Shown one piece after another: positions 43,932 to 53,844 of a stretch of DNA of 64,000 bases. This DNA comes from Nocardia stercoris (GTDB taxonomy: Bacteria > Actinomycetota > Actinomycetes > Mycobacteriales > Mycobacteriaceae). Under the pieces are notes generated by a model that was given only the letters and a program-made list of their open reading frames with translations, was not told where the DNA came from and made no database searches. Within the stretch, counting starts at the first letter, position 1; every line of letters begins with the position of its first letter. The position numbers and the translations under genes were made by a program. Where the stretch lies: the NCBI RefSeq assembly GCF_003696265.1, contig NZ_RFFH01000004.1, positions 434,001 to 498,000 on the forward strand, written 5' to 3'.

Positions 43932-44192
43932 TCAGATCTTGTTCAGCGCCAGGGCGAGCGCCGACTTCTTGTTGGCGGCCTGGTTGGCGTGGATGACGCC
44001 CTTCGAGGCAGCCTTGTCCAGGCTGCGGCTGGCGGCCTTCAGCAGGTCCTGCGCGGTGGCGGTGTCGCCGGCGGCGGCGGCCTCGCGGAACTTGCGGATG
44101 GCCGTGCGCAGCGAGGACTTCACCGACTGGTTGCGCAGCCGCGCCTCCTCGTTGGTGCGGATCCGCTTCACCTGGGACTTGATGTTGGCCAC
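43932..44192 (-). CDS. rpsT: 30S ribosomal protein S20
   Basis: 86 residues from GTG ([11 protein letters not shown]), preceded by [27 protein letters not shown] and [20 protein letters not shown] are the two conserved ends of S20, an all-helical protein that binds 16S rRNA early in subunit assembly. Followed by a strong terminator. Divergent from the ATP-grasp gene, 228 bp between starts. Confidence 0.97.
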   Translation of the reverse strand: MANIKSQVKRIRTNEEARLRNQSVKSSLRTAIRKFREAAAAGDTATAQDLLKAASRSLDKAASKGVIHANQAANKKSALALALNKI

Positions 44193-44420
44193 GCCGATTC
44201 CTCTGGTTTCTGTCGTCAGTTGGTTTGCCTCGAGAGCGGGTGCTCTCCCAAGGGCTAAGTCGTGTGGGCGCGCCACCGACACGGGGTAACGCTGCGCCGA
44301 CGATCGAGAGTACCAGCCGGGCGCCCAGGGAACGAAATCGGACGGTCCGAGCCGGTCATGATGCGAGAAATTTACCTGTCGCACACACGGCATAAACGCC
44401 GGTTGATGGACGATTCTTGC

Positions 44421-46055
44421 ATGTCCCCGACAATTGCGACACGTGCCGGTGCCGCTGCCGCGTCAGCGCGGCGGGCGCCGGATACGGGGGTCTTCGACGG
44501 TTACCGCCCCGGCCGTTACCACCGCGCGTTCGACGAGATGTTCGACGGTCACGGCCGGCCTCGGCCGGCGTATCGCGGACTGTTCGCGGCGCTCGCGCCG
44601 ATCGCCGCGACCGATCTGGAGCGGCGGGCCGAAGCGCTCGACCGCGCGTTCATCGATCAAGGCATCACGTTCTCGCTGTCTGGTCAGGAACGTCCGTTCC
44701 CGCTCGATCTGATTCCGCGCGTGATCACGGCGGCGGAGTGGGCGAAGCTGGAGCGGGGCATCCGGCAGCGGGTCACCGCGCTGGAGATGTTCCTGGCCGA
44801 CGTCTACGGTGAGCAGCACATTCTGCGCGACCGGGTGATTCCGAAGCGGCTGATCACCTCCTGTGAGCATTTTCATCGCGAGGCGGCGGGTGTGGTCCCG
44901 CCGAACGGGGTGCGGATCCACGTCGCGGGTATCGATCTGATCCGGGACGAGCGCGGCGAGTTCCGGGTGCTGGAGGACAACCTGCGGTCGCCGTCGGGGG
45001 TGTCGTATGTGATGGAGAACCGCTCCACCATGGCGCGGGTGTTCCCGGACCTGTTCTTCTCGCACCGGGTGCGCGCGGTGGGCGACTATCCGAGTCATCT
45101 GTTGCGGGCGTTGCGGGCCGCGGCCGCGCCCAACGAGGTCGATCCGACCGTGGTGGTGCTCACGCCCGGCGTGTTCAACTCGGCGTATTTCGAGCATTCG
45201 CTGCTGGCCCGGCAGATGGGTGTGGAGCTGGTGGAGGGCCGGGACCTGTTCTGCCGCGACAACGTGGTGTACATGCGCACCACGGCCGGCGAGGTGCAGG
45301 TCGACGTCATCTATCGCCGCATCGACGACGTGTTCCTCGATCCGATGCAGTTCCGGCACGATTCGGTCCTCGGGGTGGCGGGGGTGCTCAATGCTGCCCG
45401 GGCCGGAAATGTGGTGATCGCCAACGCATTCGGAAACGGTGTCGGTGACGACAAGCTCACCTACTGCTATGTGCCGACGATCATCGAGTACTACCTGGGG
45501 GAGAAGCCGATCCTGGGCAATGTCGACACCATGCGCTGCTGGCTGCCCGAGGAGCGCGAGCAGGTGCTGGATCGGTTGGCCGAGTTGGTGATCAAGCCGG
45601 TGGAGGGTTCCGGCGGGTACGGCATCGTGATCGGGCCCGATGCCACCTCGCGTGAGCTGGACGCGATCCGCCGCAAGATCAAGTCCGATCCGCGCGGCTG
45701 GATCGCGCAGCCGGTGGTGCAGCTGTCCACCGTGCCGACCAAGATCGGCGGCGAACTGCGGCCCCGGCACGTGGATCTGCGGCCGTTCGCGGTCAACGAC
45801 GGCGACGAGATCTGGGTGCTGCCCGGTGGTCTCACCCGGGTCGCGCTGCCGGACGGTTCGCTGGTGGTCAATTCCAGTCAGGGTGGTGGCAGTAAGGACA
45901 CCTGGGTGCTGGCACCGCGCACGTCGGACGAGAAGCGCGAACTCGAAGGGGCCGAGGTGGTTTCCGAGCCGCCGGGCGTCGACATGCGGGAGCAGGGCCG
46001 GGAACCGACCGCAGCGCAGGCCGCGCAGCAGCAGCAACAACAGCAGCAGGGGTGA
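44421..46055 (+). CDS. Circularly permuted ATP-grasp protein
   Basis: 544 residues from ATG ([10 protein letters not shown]); no strong ribosome site, and ATG at 44406 is an alternative. [20 protein letters not shown] starts the domain; [48 protein letters not shown] and [20 protein letters not shown] are hallmarks of circularly permuted type 2 ATP-grasp enzymes (DUF404/DUF407). These probably ligate a carboxylate to an amine, building a peptide-like product. The C-terminus ends in eight glutamines and Gly. It leads a three-gene operon with alpha-E and transglutaminase proteins, equivalent to Rv2411c-Rv2409c. Confidence 0.9.
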   Translation: MSPTIATRAGAAAASARRAPDTGVFDGYRPGRYHRAFDEMFDGHGRPRPAYRGLFAALAPIAATDLERRAEALDRAFIDQGITFSLSGQERPFPLDLIPRVITAAEWAKLERGIRQRVTALEMFLADVYGEQHILRDRVIPKRLITSCEHFHREAAGVVPPNGVRIHVAGIDLIRDERGEFRVLEDNLRSPSGVSYVMENRSTMARVFPDLFFSHRVRAVGDYPSHLLRALRAAAAPNEVDPTVVVLTPGVFNSAYFEHSLLARQMGVELVEGRDLFCRDNVVYMRTTAGEVQVDVIYRRIDDVFLDPMQFRHDSVLGVAGVLNAARAGNVVIANAFGNGVGDDKLTYCYVPTIIEYYLGEKPILGNVDTMRCWLPEEREQVLDRLAELVIKPVEGSGGYGIVIGPDATSRELDAIRRKIKSDPRGWIAQPVVQLSTVPTKIGGELRPRHVDLRPFAVNDGDEIWVLPGGLTRVALPDGSLVVNSSQGGGSKDTWVLAPRTSDEKRELEGAEVVSEPPGVDMREQGREPTAAQAAQQQQQQQQG

Positions 46056-46058
46056 ATC

Positions 46059-47036
46059 ATGTTGGCTCGCAATGCCGAATCCCTCTATTGGATCGGCCGC
46101 TACGTCGAGCGCGCCGACGACACCGCCCGCATCCTCGATATCGCCGTGCATCAGCTGCTGGAGGACGCCACCGTCGACCCGGATCGCACCTCGCGAGTGT
46201 TGTTGCGGGTCTTGGGAATCGATCCGCCCGAGGGTGAACTCGATGTCTGGTCGGTGACCGACGTGGTGGCGTTCAGTCACTCCCAGGGCGGTTCCATCGT
46301 GGACTCGATCGTGAAGGCGCGCGAGAACGCCCGTGGCGCGCGCGAAGTCGTCTCCAGCGACATGTGGGAGTGCCTGAACGCCACCTACAACGGCCTGGCC
46401 GTCGCCGAACGCAACTCACGCGCGCTCGGCCCGCACGAGTTCTTCCACTACATCACCGGGCGCGCGGCCATGTTCGCCGGCCTGTCGGACTCCACGCTCT
46501 CCCGCGACGACGGGTTCCGGTTCCTGCTGCTCGGCCGGTCCATCGAGCGGGTGGATATGACTGTGCGACTGCTGCTTTCGCGCGCCGGGGACCGCTCCTC
46601 GTCGCCGGCCTGGGTGACCGTGCTGCGGTCGGCCGGCGCGCACGACACCTATCTGCGCACCCGGCGCGGGGCGCTGGACGCCAATCTGGTGGTGGAGTTC
46701 ATCCTGCTGGACCGCCACTTCCCGCGTTCGGTGTTCCATTCGCTGCTCGAGGCCGAACACTGTCTGCGGGAACTGGATCAGCGGCCCAACAGCCGGTTCG
46801 GCGTCCAGCACGAGGCCGCCCGGTTGCTGGGCCGGGCGCGCAGCGAGCTCGAATTTCTCGCGCCCGGACTCCTGCTGGAGGATCTGCAAGCTCGCCTGTT
46901 GTTTCTGCAGCAGACCTGCCGCCAGGTCAGTGAGGCGGTGTCGCGGCAGTACTTCCATGCCGCCCCGTTCGTGGCCTGGACGGACCTGCGTTCCAGCCAG
47001 GATCAGCGGGACAGTGTCGTGGAGGAGTTGCAATGA
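46059..47036 (+). CDS. Alpha-E domain protein
   Basis: 325 residues, 3 bp after the ATP-grasp gene. LARNAESLYWIGRYVERADD is the signature start of the all-helical alpha-E domain (DUF403); SDMWECLNATYNGLAV and the later RSIERVDMTVRLLLSRAG fit too. It is thought to act with the ATP-grasp enzyme in the same predicted peptide-synthesis pathway. Biochemical function unknown. Confidence 0.9.
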   Translation: MLARNAESLYWIGRYVERADDTARILDIAVHQLLEDATVDPDRTSRVLLRVLGIDPPEGELDVWSVTDVVAFSHSQGGSIVDSIVKARENARGAREVVSSDMWECLNATYNGLAVAERNSRALGPHEFFHYITGRAAMFAGLSDSTLSRDDGFRFLLLGRSIERVDMTVRLLLSRAGDRSSSPAWVTVLRSAGAHDTYLRTRRGALDANLVVEFILLDRHFPRSVFHSLLEAEHCLRELDQRPNSRFGVQHEAARLLGRARSELEFLAPGLLLEDLQARLLFLQQTCRQVSEAVSRQYFHAAPFVAWTDLRSSQDQRDSVVEELQ

Positions 47037-47875
47037 GCTGGCGTCTACGGGTGGTGCACACCACCGGTTACGGATACGACGTGCCCGTGGTCGGGTCGTT
47101 CAACGAGGCGCGGCTCACGCCGCGCGCCGACGGCCGACAGAACGTGATCATGAACCGGGTGGAGACCGTGCCGTCCACCCGCTCCTATAGGTACGTCGAC
47201 TACTGGGGTACCGCGGTCACCTCGTTCGATCTGCACGCCCCGCACACCGAACTGGAAGTCACCGGTTCGTCGGTGGTCGAGACCGAGCCGTTCGCCGGGC
47301 CCTCGGAGGAGCTGTCGTTCGACGAATTGCGTTCGGACGCGGTCGTCGACCGGTACGACGAGCTGCTGACGCCCACCGGCTACGTGCCGCGGGACCGCCG
47401 GCTCGCGACGGTGGCCCGGCAGCTGGCCCGCGGTGTGCCACCGGCGAAAGCCGTTGTGCGCGCCGCAGAGTGGGTGCACCGGGAGATGGACTACGCGCTG
47501 GGGTCCACCTCGGTGCACACCTCCGCCCCGCAGGCCTTCGCCGAGCGACGCGGCGTATGCCAGGACTACGCGCACCTGACGCTGGTGTTGTTGCGCAGCA
47601 TGGGAATTCCCAGCCGCTACGTCTCGGGCTATCTGCACCCGATGCCGCTGGCGCCGATCGATCAGACCGTGGCCGGCCAGTCGCACGCCTGGATCGAGGC
47701 GTGGACCGGTGGCTGGTGGGGTTACGACCCGACGAACAACATCGCCGTCACCGAACAGCACGTCTCGGTCGGTGTCGGCCGCGACTACGCGGACGTACCT
47801 CCGCTGAAGGGCATCTTCTCCGGTGACGGCACCACCGCGCTGGAGGTCCTGGTGGAGGTCACCCGCCTCGCCTGA
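47033..47875 (+). CDS. Transglutaminase-like protein
   Basis: 280 residues, ATG overlapping the alpha-E stop by 4 bp. An N-terminal beta-sandwich region (RVVHTTGYGYDVPVVGSFNE) precedes the transglutaminase core: ERRGVCQDYAHLTLVLLRSM (catalytic Cys), GQSHAWIEAWTGGWWGYDPT (His and Asp). The triad is complete, so it is probably an active peptidase or amidase acting on the product of the two upstream enzymes. Confidence 0.92.
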   Translation: MSWRLRVVHTTGYGYDVPVVGSFNEARLTPRADGRQNVIMNRVETVPSTRSYRYVDYWGTAVTSFDLHAPHTELEVTGSSVVETEPFAGPSEELSFDELRSDAVVDRYDELLTPTGYVPRDRRLATVARQLARGVPPAKAVVRAAEWVHREMDYALGSTSVHTSAPQAFAERRGVCQDYAHLTLVLLRSMGIPSRYVSGYLHPMPLAPIDQTVAGQSHAWIEAWTGGWWGYDPTNNIAVTEQHVSVGVGRDYADVPPLKGIFSGDGTTALEVLVEVTRLA

Positions 47876-47964
47876 GCCGGTCAGCGGGCGGAGGCGGCAG
47901 CGGAGTGTAACCACGTAGCCCGCCCGGTCCAGGCGCCATAAACACGGCCTGAGCCGAATCGGCC

Positions 47965-48528
47965 TCAGTACCAGCGGTATTCGCCGCAGAGCCGATGCGC
48001 GACCGCGTCGAACGAGCGGCGCTCCAGGATGGCGCCCTCGCGGCGGATGCTCTCCTCGGGCACGTCGTGGACGCGGTCCATCCGCACCCAGTGCGGCCGG
48101 CCGTCCCAGGAACCGCGGCCGATCCCGACCCAGTCCGGGTCGTGCGCCCAGCGCGGGTCGGGGGAGACCGCCAGGCCCAGCAGCGTGCTGCGTTCCCGGC
48201 CCACGATCAGCACCGGCTGATCGCTGCCCTCGCGCGGGTCGTGGTCGAACGGCAGCCAGGTCCAGACGATTTCGCCCGGATCGGCCCGGCCGTCGAGGTG
48301 CGGGCAGTACACGACCTGGCGGGCCCGCTGCGTGGTCGGCATCGCGACCGAGGCGGTCGGCCGGACGGCGACCCGGGGCACGGGACGACGCCCGAACGCG
48401 AACTCGACCACCGCCGACCGGCGCATCCGCCGCACGATCCCCGGCGTGGACTGCCGGACGAGCTCAGCCCCCTGCCCGGTGGCGATCGTCGTGATCTGCC
48501 TGCCGAACGAGCTCCACGTAGTGGCCAT
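47965..48528 (-). CDS. PemK/MazF-fold protein
   Basis: 187 residues. The central part IVWTWLPFDHDPREGSDQPV and LIVGRERSTLLGLAVSP follow the PemK/MazF SH3-like barrel (GDIVWVD...R-P-V-L-V pattern). The N-terminal 70 residues are additional and basic. No antitoxin gene is adjacent. A related protein lies near lepA in mycobacteria (Rv2405 region, from memory), so it may be a fixed chromosomal function rather than an active toxin. RNase activity is not certain. Confidence 0.6.
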   Translation of the reverse strand: MATTWSSFGRQITTIATGQGAELVRQSTPGIVRRMRRSAVVEFAFGRRPVPRVAVRPTASVAMPTTQRARQVVYCPHLDGRADPGEIVWTWLPFDHDPREGSDQPVLIVGRERSTLLGLAVSPDPRWAHDPDWVGIGRGSWDGRPHWVRMDRVHDVPEESIRREGAILERRSFDAVAHRLCGEYRWY

Positions 48529-48704
48529 ACCGGGGACTATAACGGGGACGAGGGGTGATCACATCTCACGTCGAGGCCGCGCCACACCGGCCCGCGGCTC
48601 GATCCTACCGGCGAGTACGCCGAATCCCCACTGCCGCAACCGGACAGCGATCGCGGTGGTCAGGGCCTTCTCCGGAGGACGCGAACGCGCCGTGCGCGGG
48701 TCGC

Positions 48705-49547
48705 TCACCCCGGCCACTGGGTGATCAGCTGCCACACCGCGCGCGGATTCTCCTCGGGGGTGAAATGTCCGCTGCCCGCAACCGTTGCGGCGCTGACGTT
48801 CTCGATCCCGAAGTCGGCGAAGCCGCGGGCGTAGGTCTGGATCTCGCCGCCCTCCTGGTCGCCGCGCAGGTACAGCAGCGGGGTAGCGATCGTGGCGGTG
48901 AGCATCGTGTTCGCCGCGGCATCCGCGGGAAATGCCCGATACCAGTCGAATCCGGCCGCCAGCGCGCCGTCGCTGCCGTAGGCGGCCGCGTAGCTGTCGC
49001 GTGCCGATTCGGTGACGGCGTCGGGACGCGCGGCCGCGGTGGCGAAGATGTGGTCGAAGTAGCGGCGCTGGTGACCGGCGACCAGGGTCTCGGGCAGACC
49101 GGGTACCGCGTGGAAACCGAAGTGCCACAGGCGCGGATCGGCGAGCGCCCGGTCCCACGGCGCGATCCCGGGGATCACGGTGTCCATGACCACGGCCCGG
49201 GCGATCTCGGGGTAGGCGCGCAGCAGGGAGTAGCCGACCATGCCGCCGATATCGTGCCCGACCAGCGTGTACCGCTCGAGTTCCAAGTCCGCGGCCACCG
49301 CGTGGACGGTCTCGGCCATGGCGACCGTACTGCCGTCGGTGCGCGCGCCGGCCGACCCGCCGATCCCCGGCAGATCCAGGGCGATCATCCGATTCCCGTC
49401 GGCCGCACCGAGTTCCATGATCGCGGTCCAGGCCCGCCAGTTCTGCGGCCAGCCGTGCAGCAGGAGTACCGGGCGGCCGTCGGGGGGACCGTGCTCGACG
49501 ACGTGCACGGCCCTGATCTCGGCGGTCCGAAACCCCGCGTTCCCCAC
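48705..49547 (-). CDS. Alpha/beta-hydrolase, epoxide hydrolase-like
   Basis: 280 residues. LLLHGWPQNWRAW holds the HGxP oxyanion motif, LVGHDIGGMVGYSLL has Asp as nucleophile rather than Ser, and VAGSGHFTPEENP supplies the catalytic His. Asp in GHDIGG is typical of epoxide hydrolases and haloalkane dehalogenases. Substrate unknown. Divergent from the large LuxR regulator, 138 bp between starts. Confidence 0.85.
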   Translation of the reverse strand: MGNAGFRTAEIRAVHVVEHGPPDGRPVLLLHGWPQNWRAWTAIMELGAADGNRMIALDLPGIGGSAGARTDGSTVAMAETVHAVAADLELERYTLVGHDIGGMVGYSLLRAYPEIARAVVMDTVIPGIAPWDRALADPRLWHFGFHAVPGLPETLVAGHQRRYFDHIFATAAARPDAVTESARDSYAAAYGSDGALAAGFDWYRAFPADAAANTMLTATIATPLLYLRGDQEGGEIQTYARGFADFGIENVSAATVAGSGHFTPEENPRAVWQLITQWPG

Positions 49548-49685
49548 GCCGGCTACGCCGACCCGACCGGCTCACATGTCACGAATGTCCAGCCTACGCC
49601 GGGTGCGGGTGCGCGGCGGGGACCTTCACGGTGTGCCCGGGTTCACTCGTGTTCCCAGTGACGGCGTCTCGATAGGGTGACGCGC

Positions 49686-52493
49686 ATGGTTCAGCAGGTT
49701 TCGAGCACTTTCGTCGGGCGGGCCGCGGACCTCGAACAATTGACAGCGGCGTACCGGGATCCGCAGGTCGCCGCGGTACTGGTGGCGGGCGAGGCGGGTC
49801 TGGGGAAGTCGCGGCTGGTCGGCGAGTTCGGGAGCCGGTTGCCGGCCGGGGTGCGGGTGCTGACCGGGCGCTGCCCGGAGTTCGGCAGCGCTGGGGTCGC
49901 CTTCGGGCCGTTCCTGGCGGTGGCGCGGGCGCTCGTCCGCTCGATCGGCGCCGACGGGCTGCGGATGCTGCTGGCCGGACCGGTGCCGGAACTGGCCCGG
50001 TGGGTACCGGAGCTGGCCACCGACGTCCCGGCCGGTGAGCCGGACCGCACCCGCCTGTTCGGCGAGGTGCTGATCCTGCTGGACGCGCTCGCCCAGCAGG
50101 GGCCGCTGGTGCTGGTCCTCGAGGACCTGCACTGGGCCGACGACGCCAGCCTCGATCTGCTCAGCTTCCTGATCGCGAATCTGGACCGTGCCGATGTACT
50201 GCTCGTCGGCACGTATCGGCCGCCCGGGCCGGGCCGGCTGCACAGTCTGCTCACCGAGCTGTCGCGACTGCCGAGTGTGGTCGCGGTCGAACCGCGCGCC
50301 CTGACCCGGCACGACGTGGGCCGCCAGCTCGCGGCGCTGCTCGGACGGGAGCCCGAACCCGGTTTCGCCGGAAGGGTTTTCGAGCGCAGCGGGGGCAATC
50401 CGCTGTTCGTCGAGGCGTTGAGCCGCTCGGCGGCGGACGCGCCGGCTGCGCTGGGGGAGCTGCTGCTGGCCGGGCTGCCGGGGCTGTCGGCGACCACCCA
50501 GCGGGTGCTGCAGGTGGCGGCGGTGGCCGGATCGCCGGTGGAGCACGAATTGCTCTCCGCCGCAGCTTCTCTCGACGACGACACCCTGGACGCCGCGGTC
50601 GGCGAGCTGATCGGGGCGCGGTTGCTGCAGATCCACGGCAGCGGGTACGAATTCCGGCACGCGTTGATCCGAGAGGCCGTCTACGACAGCCTGCTGCCCG
50701 CACGCCGGACCCGGCTGCACGCGGGCCTCGCAGCGGTCCTGCGGGCCGCCGCCGGGCCGGAATCGGCAAGTCTTGTTCCACCGGAACGGTATTCGGCGGA
50801 GCTGGCTCGGCACAGCGAATGCGCGGGCGATATCGCGGGGGCGCTCGCCAGCGGGTGGCAGGCGGCCGCGGATGCCGCCGCGACCGGATCCCGCGCGGCT
50901 CAACTGCATCACCTGCGCCGGATGCTGGACCTGTGGGATCGGGTCGGGCCGGAGCAACGGCCGGTGGACCGGGCGGCGTTGCTGGAACTGTTCGCCGACG
51001 TGTGCGCGCATCAGGGTGCCGTCGAGCCCGGGCTGGCGGCGGTCGAGGAGGCGCTCGGGATCGTCGCCGCACAAGCCGGTTCCGCGCAGGACCGCGGCCG
51101 GCTGCTGACGGTGCGTGCTCGCCTGCGCAACCAGGCGGGCGGTGGCCGGGCGGATCTGCAGGAGGCGCTCGAAGTGCTGGGCGCCGCACCGACGGTGCTG
51201 CGGGCGAAGGTCCTGCTGGAGTCGGCCTCGGTACACCTGTTCACCGGCGAGCCGGCGGGTGCGGCGGCCGATGCCGAAGCGGCACTGGAGATCGCGGCCG
51301 GATTCGACTCCGCCGCGGATCCGGAGGTGGCTGCGGTCCTCGCCCGCGCCCACGCCTTTCTCGGGCTGGCCGCCGCCGACCGGCCCGAACTCGCGAGCGG
51401 GCATTTCGAAACCGCTCGCAAGCTGGCGCCCGACGCGGAAACCCTTCTGGCCGTGGTGGTCTGGGAGTCCGCGTTCCTGGTGGCGACCGGCGCGTACGGC
51501 ACCGCGATCGAAGTGATCGGACAGGGGTTGCGCGCGGCCTGCGATACCTTCCGGTTCGTCGAGAAGGGCCCGATCCTGATCGTCAAATGGGTGCAGGCGC
51601 TGGAGGCCCTGGGCCGCTGGCCCGAGGCGCTCACCCTGATCGACGACACCCTGGCCGACCCGATCCCGCCGCTGAGCCGGGCCGTACTGCTGCTGTGCCA
51701 CGGCCGGATCATGGCGGCACAGGGGGATTCGGCTGCGGGGGCCGTCTCCGCGGCGACAGTGGAACCGCTGCTGCGGGATTCGGCCTGGGCGGGTCAGTAC
51801 GTGCTCGAATCTGCCGGTCTGCGAGCGGATCTGGCACTGAACGCAGCCGACCTGGGCGCCGCACGCGAGATCGTGGAGCGTGCGCTGCGGGACGGCGCGC
51901 GGCATCACCACGAGGTGTGGGCGCTGCTGGTGACCGGCGCCCGGGCGGGCCTCGACCATCGGGCGCTCGCCGCCGCGCTGCCCGTCACCACCGCGCCCGA
52001 CTCCGCCTATCGATCGACCTGGGCCGCAACGGTTTCCGGTGATCCGGCGGACTGGCGGACGGCGATCGCGGCCTGGGCCGAGCTCGGCCGGCCCTTCGAC
52101 CGGGCTGTCGCCGAGTTCGCCTGCGCGCGTGCGTCGCTCGCGGCCGGCGACCGCTCGGGAGCGCGGGAGATTCTTGCGGCCGCGACCGCTCGCGCCGCCG
52201 CGCTGGGCGCGGACGGACTGGTCAGCGCGATGGCGGACACAGTGCGCCGCGCCGGGCTCGCCGCCGCGACCACGGCGCCGCCGGCGCCGCCGCGCAGTTT
52301 CGGCCTCACCACCCGGGAACTCGAGGTGTTGCGCCTGATCGCCCGCGGCCTGAGCAATCGCGCGATCGGGGCGGAGCTGTTCATCAGCGGCAATACCGCC
52401 GGAGTGCACGTCTCGCGGATCATCACCAAGCTCGGGGCGTCGAGCCGCACCGAGGCGGCGGCACTCGCCCGCGACGCGGGTCTCATCGACTAG
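49686..52493 (+). CDS. Large ATP-binding LuxR-family (LAL-type) regulator
   Basis: 935 residues from ATG (MVQQVSSTF). STFVGRAADLEQLTAAYRD then LVAGEAGLGKSRLVGEF (Walker A, about 40) and LVLEDLHWADDASLDLL (Walker B) make an AAA/STAND ATPase module. A long helical TPR-like middle (about 330-850) follows, then the LuxR HTH at the end (LTTRELEVLRLIARGLSNRA, AGVHVSRIITKL). Such regulators sense a ligand with the middle part and activate transcription. Divergent from the epoxide hydrolase-like gene, a likely target. Confidence 0.92.
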   Translation: MVQQVSSTFVGRAADLEQLTAAYRDPQVAAVLVAGEAGLGKSRLVGEFGSRLPAGVRVLTGRCPEFGSAGVAFGPFLAVARALVRSIGADGLRMLLAGPVPELARWVPELATDVPAGEPDRTRLFGEVLILLDALAQQGPLVLVLEDLHWADDASLDLLSFLIANLDRADVLLVGTYRPPGPGRLHSLLTELSRLPSVVAVEPRALTRHDVGRQLAALLGREPEPGFAGRVFERSGGNPLFVEALSRSAADAPAALGELLLAGLPGLSATTQRVLQVAAVAGSPVEHELLSAAASLDDDTLDAAVGELIGARLLQIHGSGYEFRHALIREAVYDSLLPARRTRLHAGLAAVLRAAAGPESASLVPPERYSAELARHSECAGDIAGALASGWQAAADAAATGSRAAQLHHLRRMLDLWDRVGPEQRPVDRAALLELFADVCAHQGAVEPGLAAVEEALGIVAAQAGSAQDRGRLLTVRARLRNQAGGGRADLQEALEVLGAAPTVLRAKVLLESASVHLFTGEPAGAAADAEAALEIAAGFDSAADPEVAAVLARAHAFLGLAAADRPELASGHFETARKLAPDAETLLAVVVWESAFLVATGAYGTAIEVIGQGLRAACDTFRFVEKGPILIVKWVQALEALGRWPEALTLIDDTLADPIPPLSRAVLLLCHGRIMAAQGDSAAGAVSAATVEPLLRDSAWAGQYVLESAGLRADLALNAADLGAAREIVERALRDGARHHHEVWALLVTGARAGLDHRALAAALPVTTAPDSAYRSTWAATVSGDPADWRTAIAAWAELGRPFDRAVAEFACARASLAAGDRSGAREILAAATARAAALGADGLVSAMADTVRRAGLAAATTAPPAPPRSFGLTTRELEVLRLIARGLSNRAIGAELFISGNTAGVHVSRIITKLGASSRTEAAALARDAGLID

Positions 52494-52596
52494 AACACCG
52501 CGGACGGCACGGCGGTGCGATCCATCGCGGCGGAACCCGACGACCGGGCCGATCACGCCTTCGCGGTGTTCCCCGAGCGGATACCGACCGGAGGAT

Positions 52597-52627
52597 TTGA
52601 CCTCAACCTTACTTCGGGTTCTACGGT
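52597..52627 (+). promoter_or_regulatory. Candidate MerR-type promoter of SnoaL-like gene
   Basis: TTGACC (52597-52602) and TACGGT (52622-52627) are 19 bp apart, and the spacer contains CCTCAACC...GGGTT, a partial dyad. This over-long spacer is typical of MerR/SoxR-regulated promoters. It is 30 bp upstream of the next start. Visual call. Confidence 0.45.
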
Positions 52628-52656
52628 CGTGAGGTCGATGAAATACGGAGGTAGAC

Positions 52657-53094
52657 ATGAACATCCGACCCACACTGGCCGACCCCGCCGGGCAGCAGAT
52701 CGCGGATCGCGTCGCTGCCGACCTGGCCGCCGAACTCGAACAGGCCGGGCTGGCGAGCGACGCCGACGGCTACGACCGCCGGTTCGCCGCCGACATCCTC
52801 TGGGGCAGCCCGTTCGGTGCCACCGTCACCGGCTACCCGACCTTGAACGCGATCCACCACCGGCTGATGACCACCAAGGTCGCGCCCGCCTCCCACTTCG
52901 AGGTGGTCGCCGCACTCAGCCCCGCACCGGGCGTGGTGATCACCCAGATCCGGCGCCGATCCGCCGACCCGGCCGGTTTCTCTGAGATCGCCATGTACAC
53001 CCTGGTCGAGCGCGACGGTGACTGGTGGCTCGCCGCCGCCCAGAACACCCCGGTCGAACTCGCGCGATCGCCGTTGGCGGCGAGCGGGAACTGA
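52657..53094 (+). CDS. SnoaL/NTF2-like small protein
   Basis: 145 residues. ADGYDRRFAADILWGSPFGA, TVTGYPTLNAIHHRLM and YTLVERDGDWWLAAAQNTPV follow the SgcJ/EcaC-SnoaL type of NTF2-like fold. The strand ending WWLAAAQNT is characteristic. Members bind small hydrophobic molecules or act as cyclases or isomerases. A MerR-type promoter precedes it, so it is probably induced by a small molecule or stress. Confidence 0.75.
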   Translation: MNIRPTLADPAGQQIADRVAADLAAELEQAGLASDADGYDRRFAADILWGSPFGATVTGYPTLNAIHHRLMTTKVAPASHFEVVAALSPAPGVVITQIRRRSADPAGFSEIAMYTLVERDGDWWLAAAQNTPVELARSPLAASGN

Positions 53095-53337
53095 GGGTCC
53101 GGGACGCCCGGCAGCGGATCCGCGGCGGCCGTCGAGCTTGTGGCACAGTATCTTTCGCGCATGTCCCGGCGGCCGGCGCCGAAATCCGCGCGCCGCGAAC
53201 CGCCGGGCTCGCACGGAATTCGATCTGGACGGCTCCAGCGCGATACGCAGTTGCAACGGGGCGGTGCCGGCGACCGGGCCGGTAAACCTGCCGGGTCCGC
53301 CCGGTGGCCGAGACGGTGACAGGAGTGACCCCACACG

Positions 53338-53835
53338 ATGAGATCACGGATCATAGGAGCCGGTCGGCGTCGGGCGGTCGGCGTGGTCGCCGGTCTGATG
53401 GTGGTGGCCGGCTCATCGGGTTGTACCGACAGCGGAAGCGGTGGGCGCATGGTGGACGGTACTCCGGCCTCGAGCGTGGCCGATATCGTCAAGGAGGCAT
53501 CCGAATTCGGCGGGTTGGTGATTCCGCCGGACGCGAAGGTCCTCGACGCTCGGACAGACCGCGGAATCGACACGAGCTATCGGATCGCGCTGTCGACCGA
53601 CTCCGCGGGTGTGAACGCGCTGCTGACCGGGTCGGGGATCACGCCGCCGCTCACCAGGACCTACCACGTGACGGTGGAAATCATTGCCGGTCCGCCGCTG
53701 GCGACCTCGCCGTCGCTGCTGGAGACGGGAGATCGCTATCAGCGGCCCGACGGCAAGCACGTGTCACGCGATATCACTGTCGACGAGCGGGATCAGACGA
53801 CCCGCTACGTTCACATCCAGCTGTTCGACACCTAG
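53338..53835 (+). CDS. Putative lipoprotein
   Basis: 165 residues. A basic N-terminus and hydrophobic helix end at a lipobox-like GSSGC (Cys29). The mature part has ASEFGGLVIPPDAKVLDART, two or three beta-rich stretches and no known motif. It is probably anchored at the outer face of the membrane. No family recognised. The 243 bp upstream hold no gene that I can support. Ends 9 bp from a convergent small membrane-protein gene. Confidence 0.65.
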   Translation: MRSRIIGAGRRRAVGVVAGLMVVAGSSGCTDSGSGGRMVDGTPASSVADIVKEASEFGGLVIPPDAKVLDARTDRGIDTSYRIALSTDSAGVNALLTGSGITPPLTRTYHVTVEIIAGPPLATSPSLLETGDRYQRPDGKHVSRDITVDERDQTTRYVHIQLFDT

Positions 53836-53844
53836 CCGATCCGG

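Noticed and set aside
49626..52673. 1015-codon open frame on the minus strand
   Set aside because: It lies opposite the large LuxR-type regulator; its translation is Arg/Gln/His/Gly-rich with no domains, a by-product of codon bias in GC-rich DNA.
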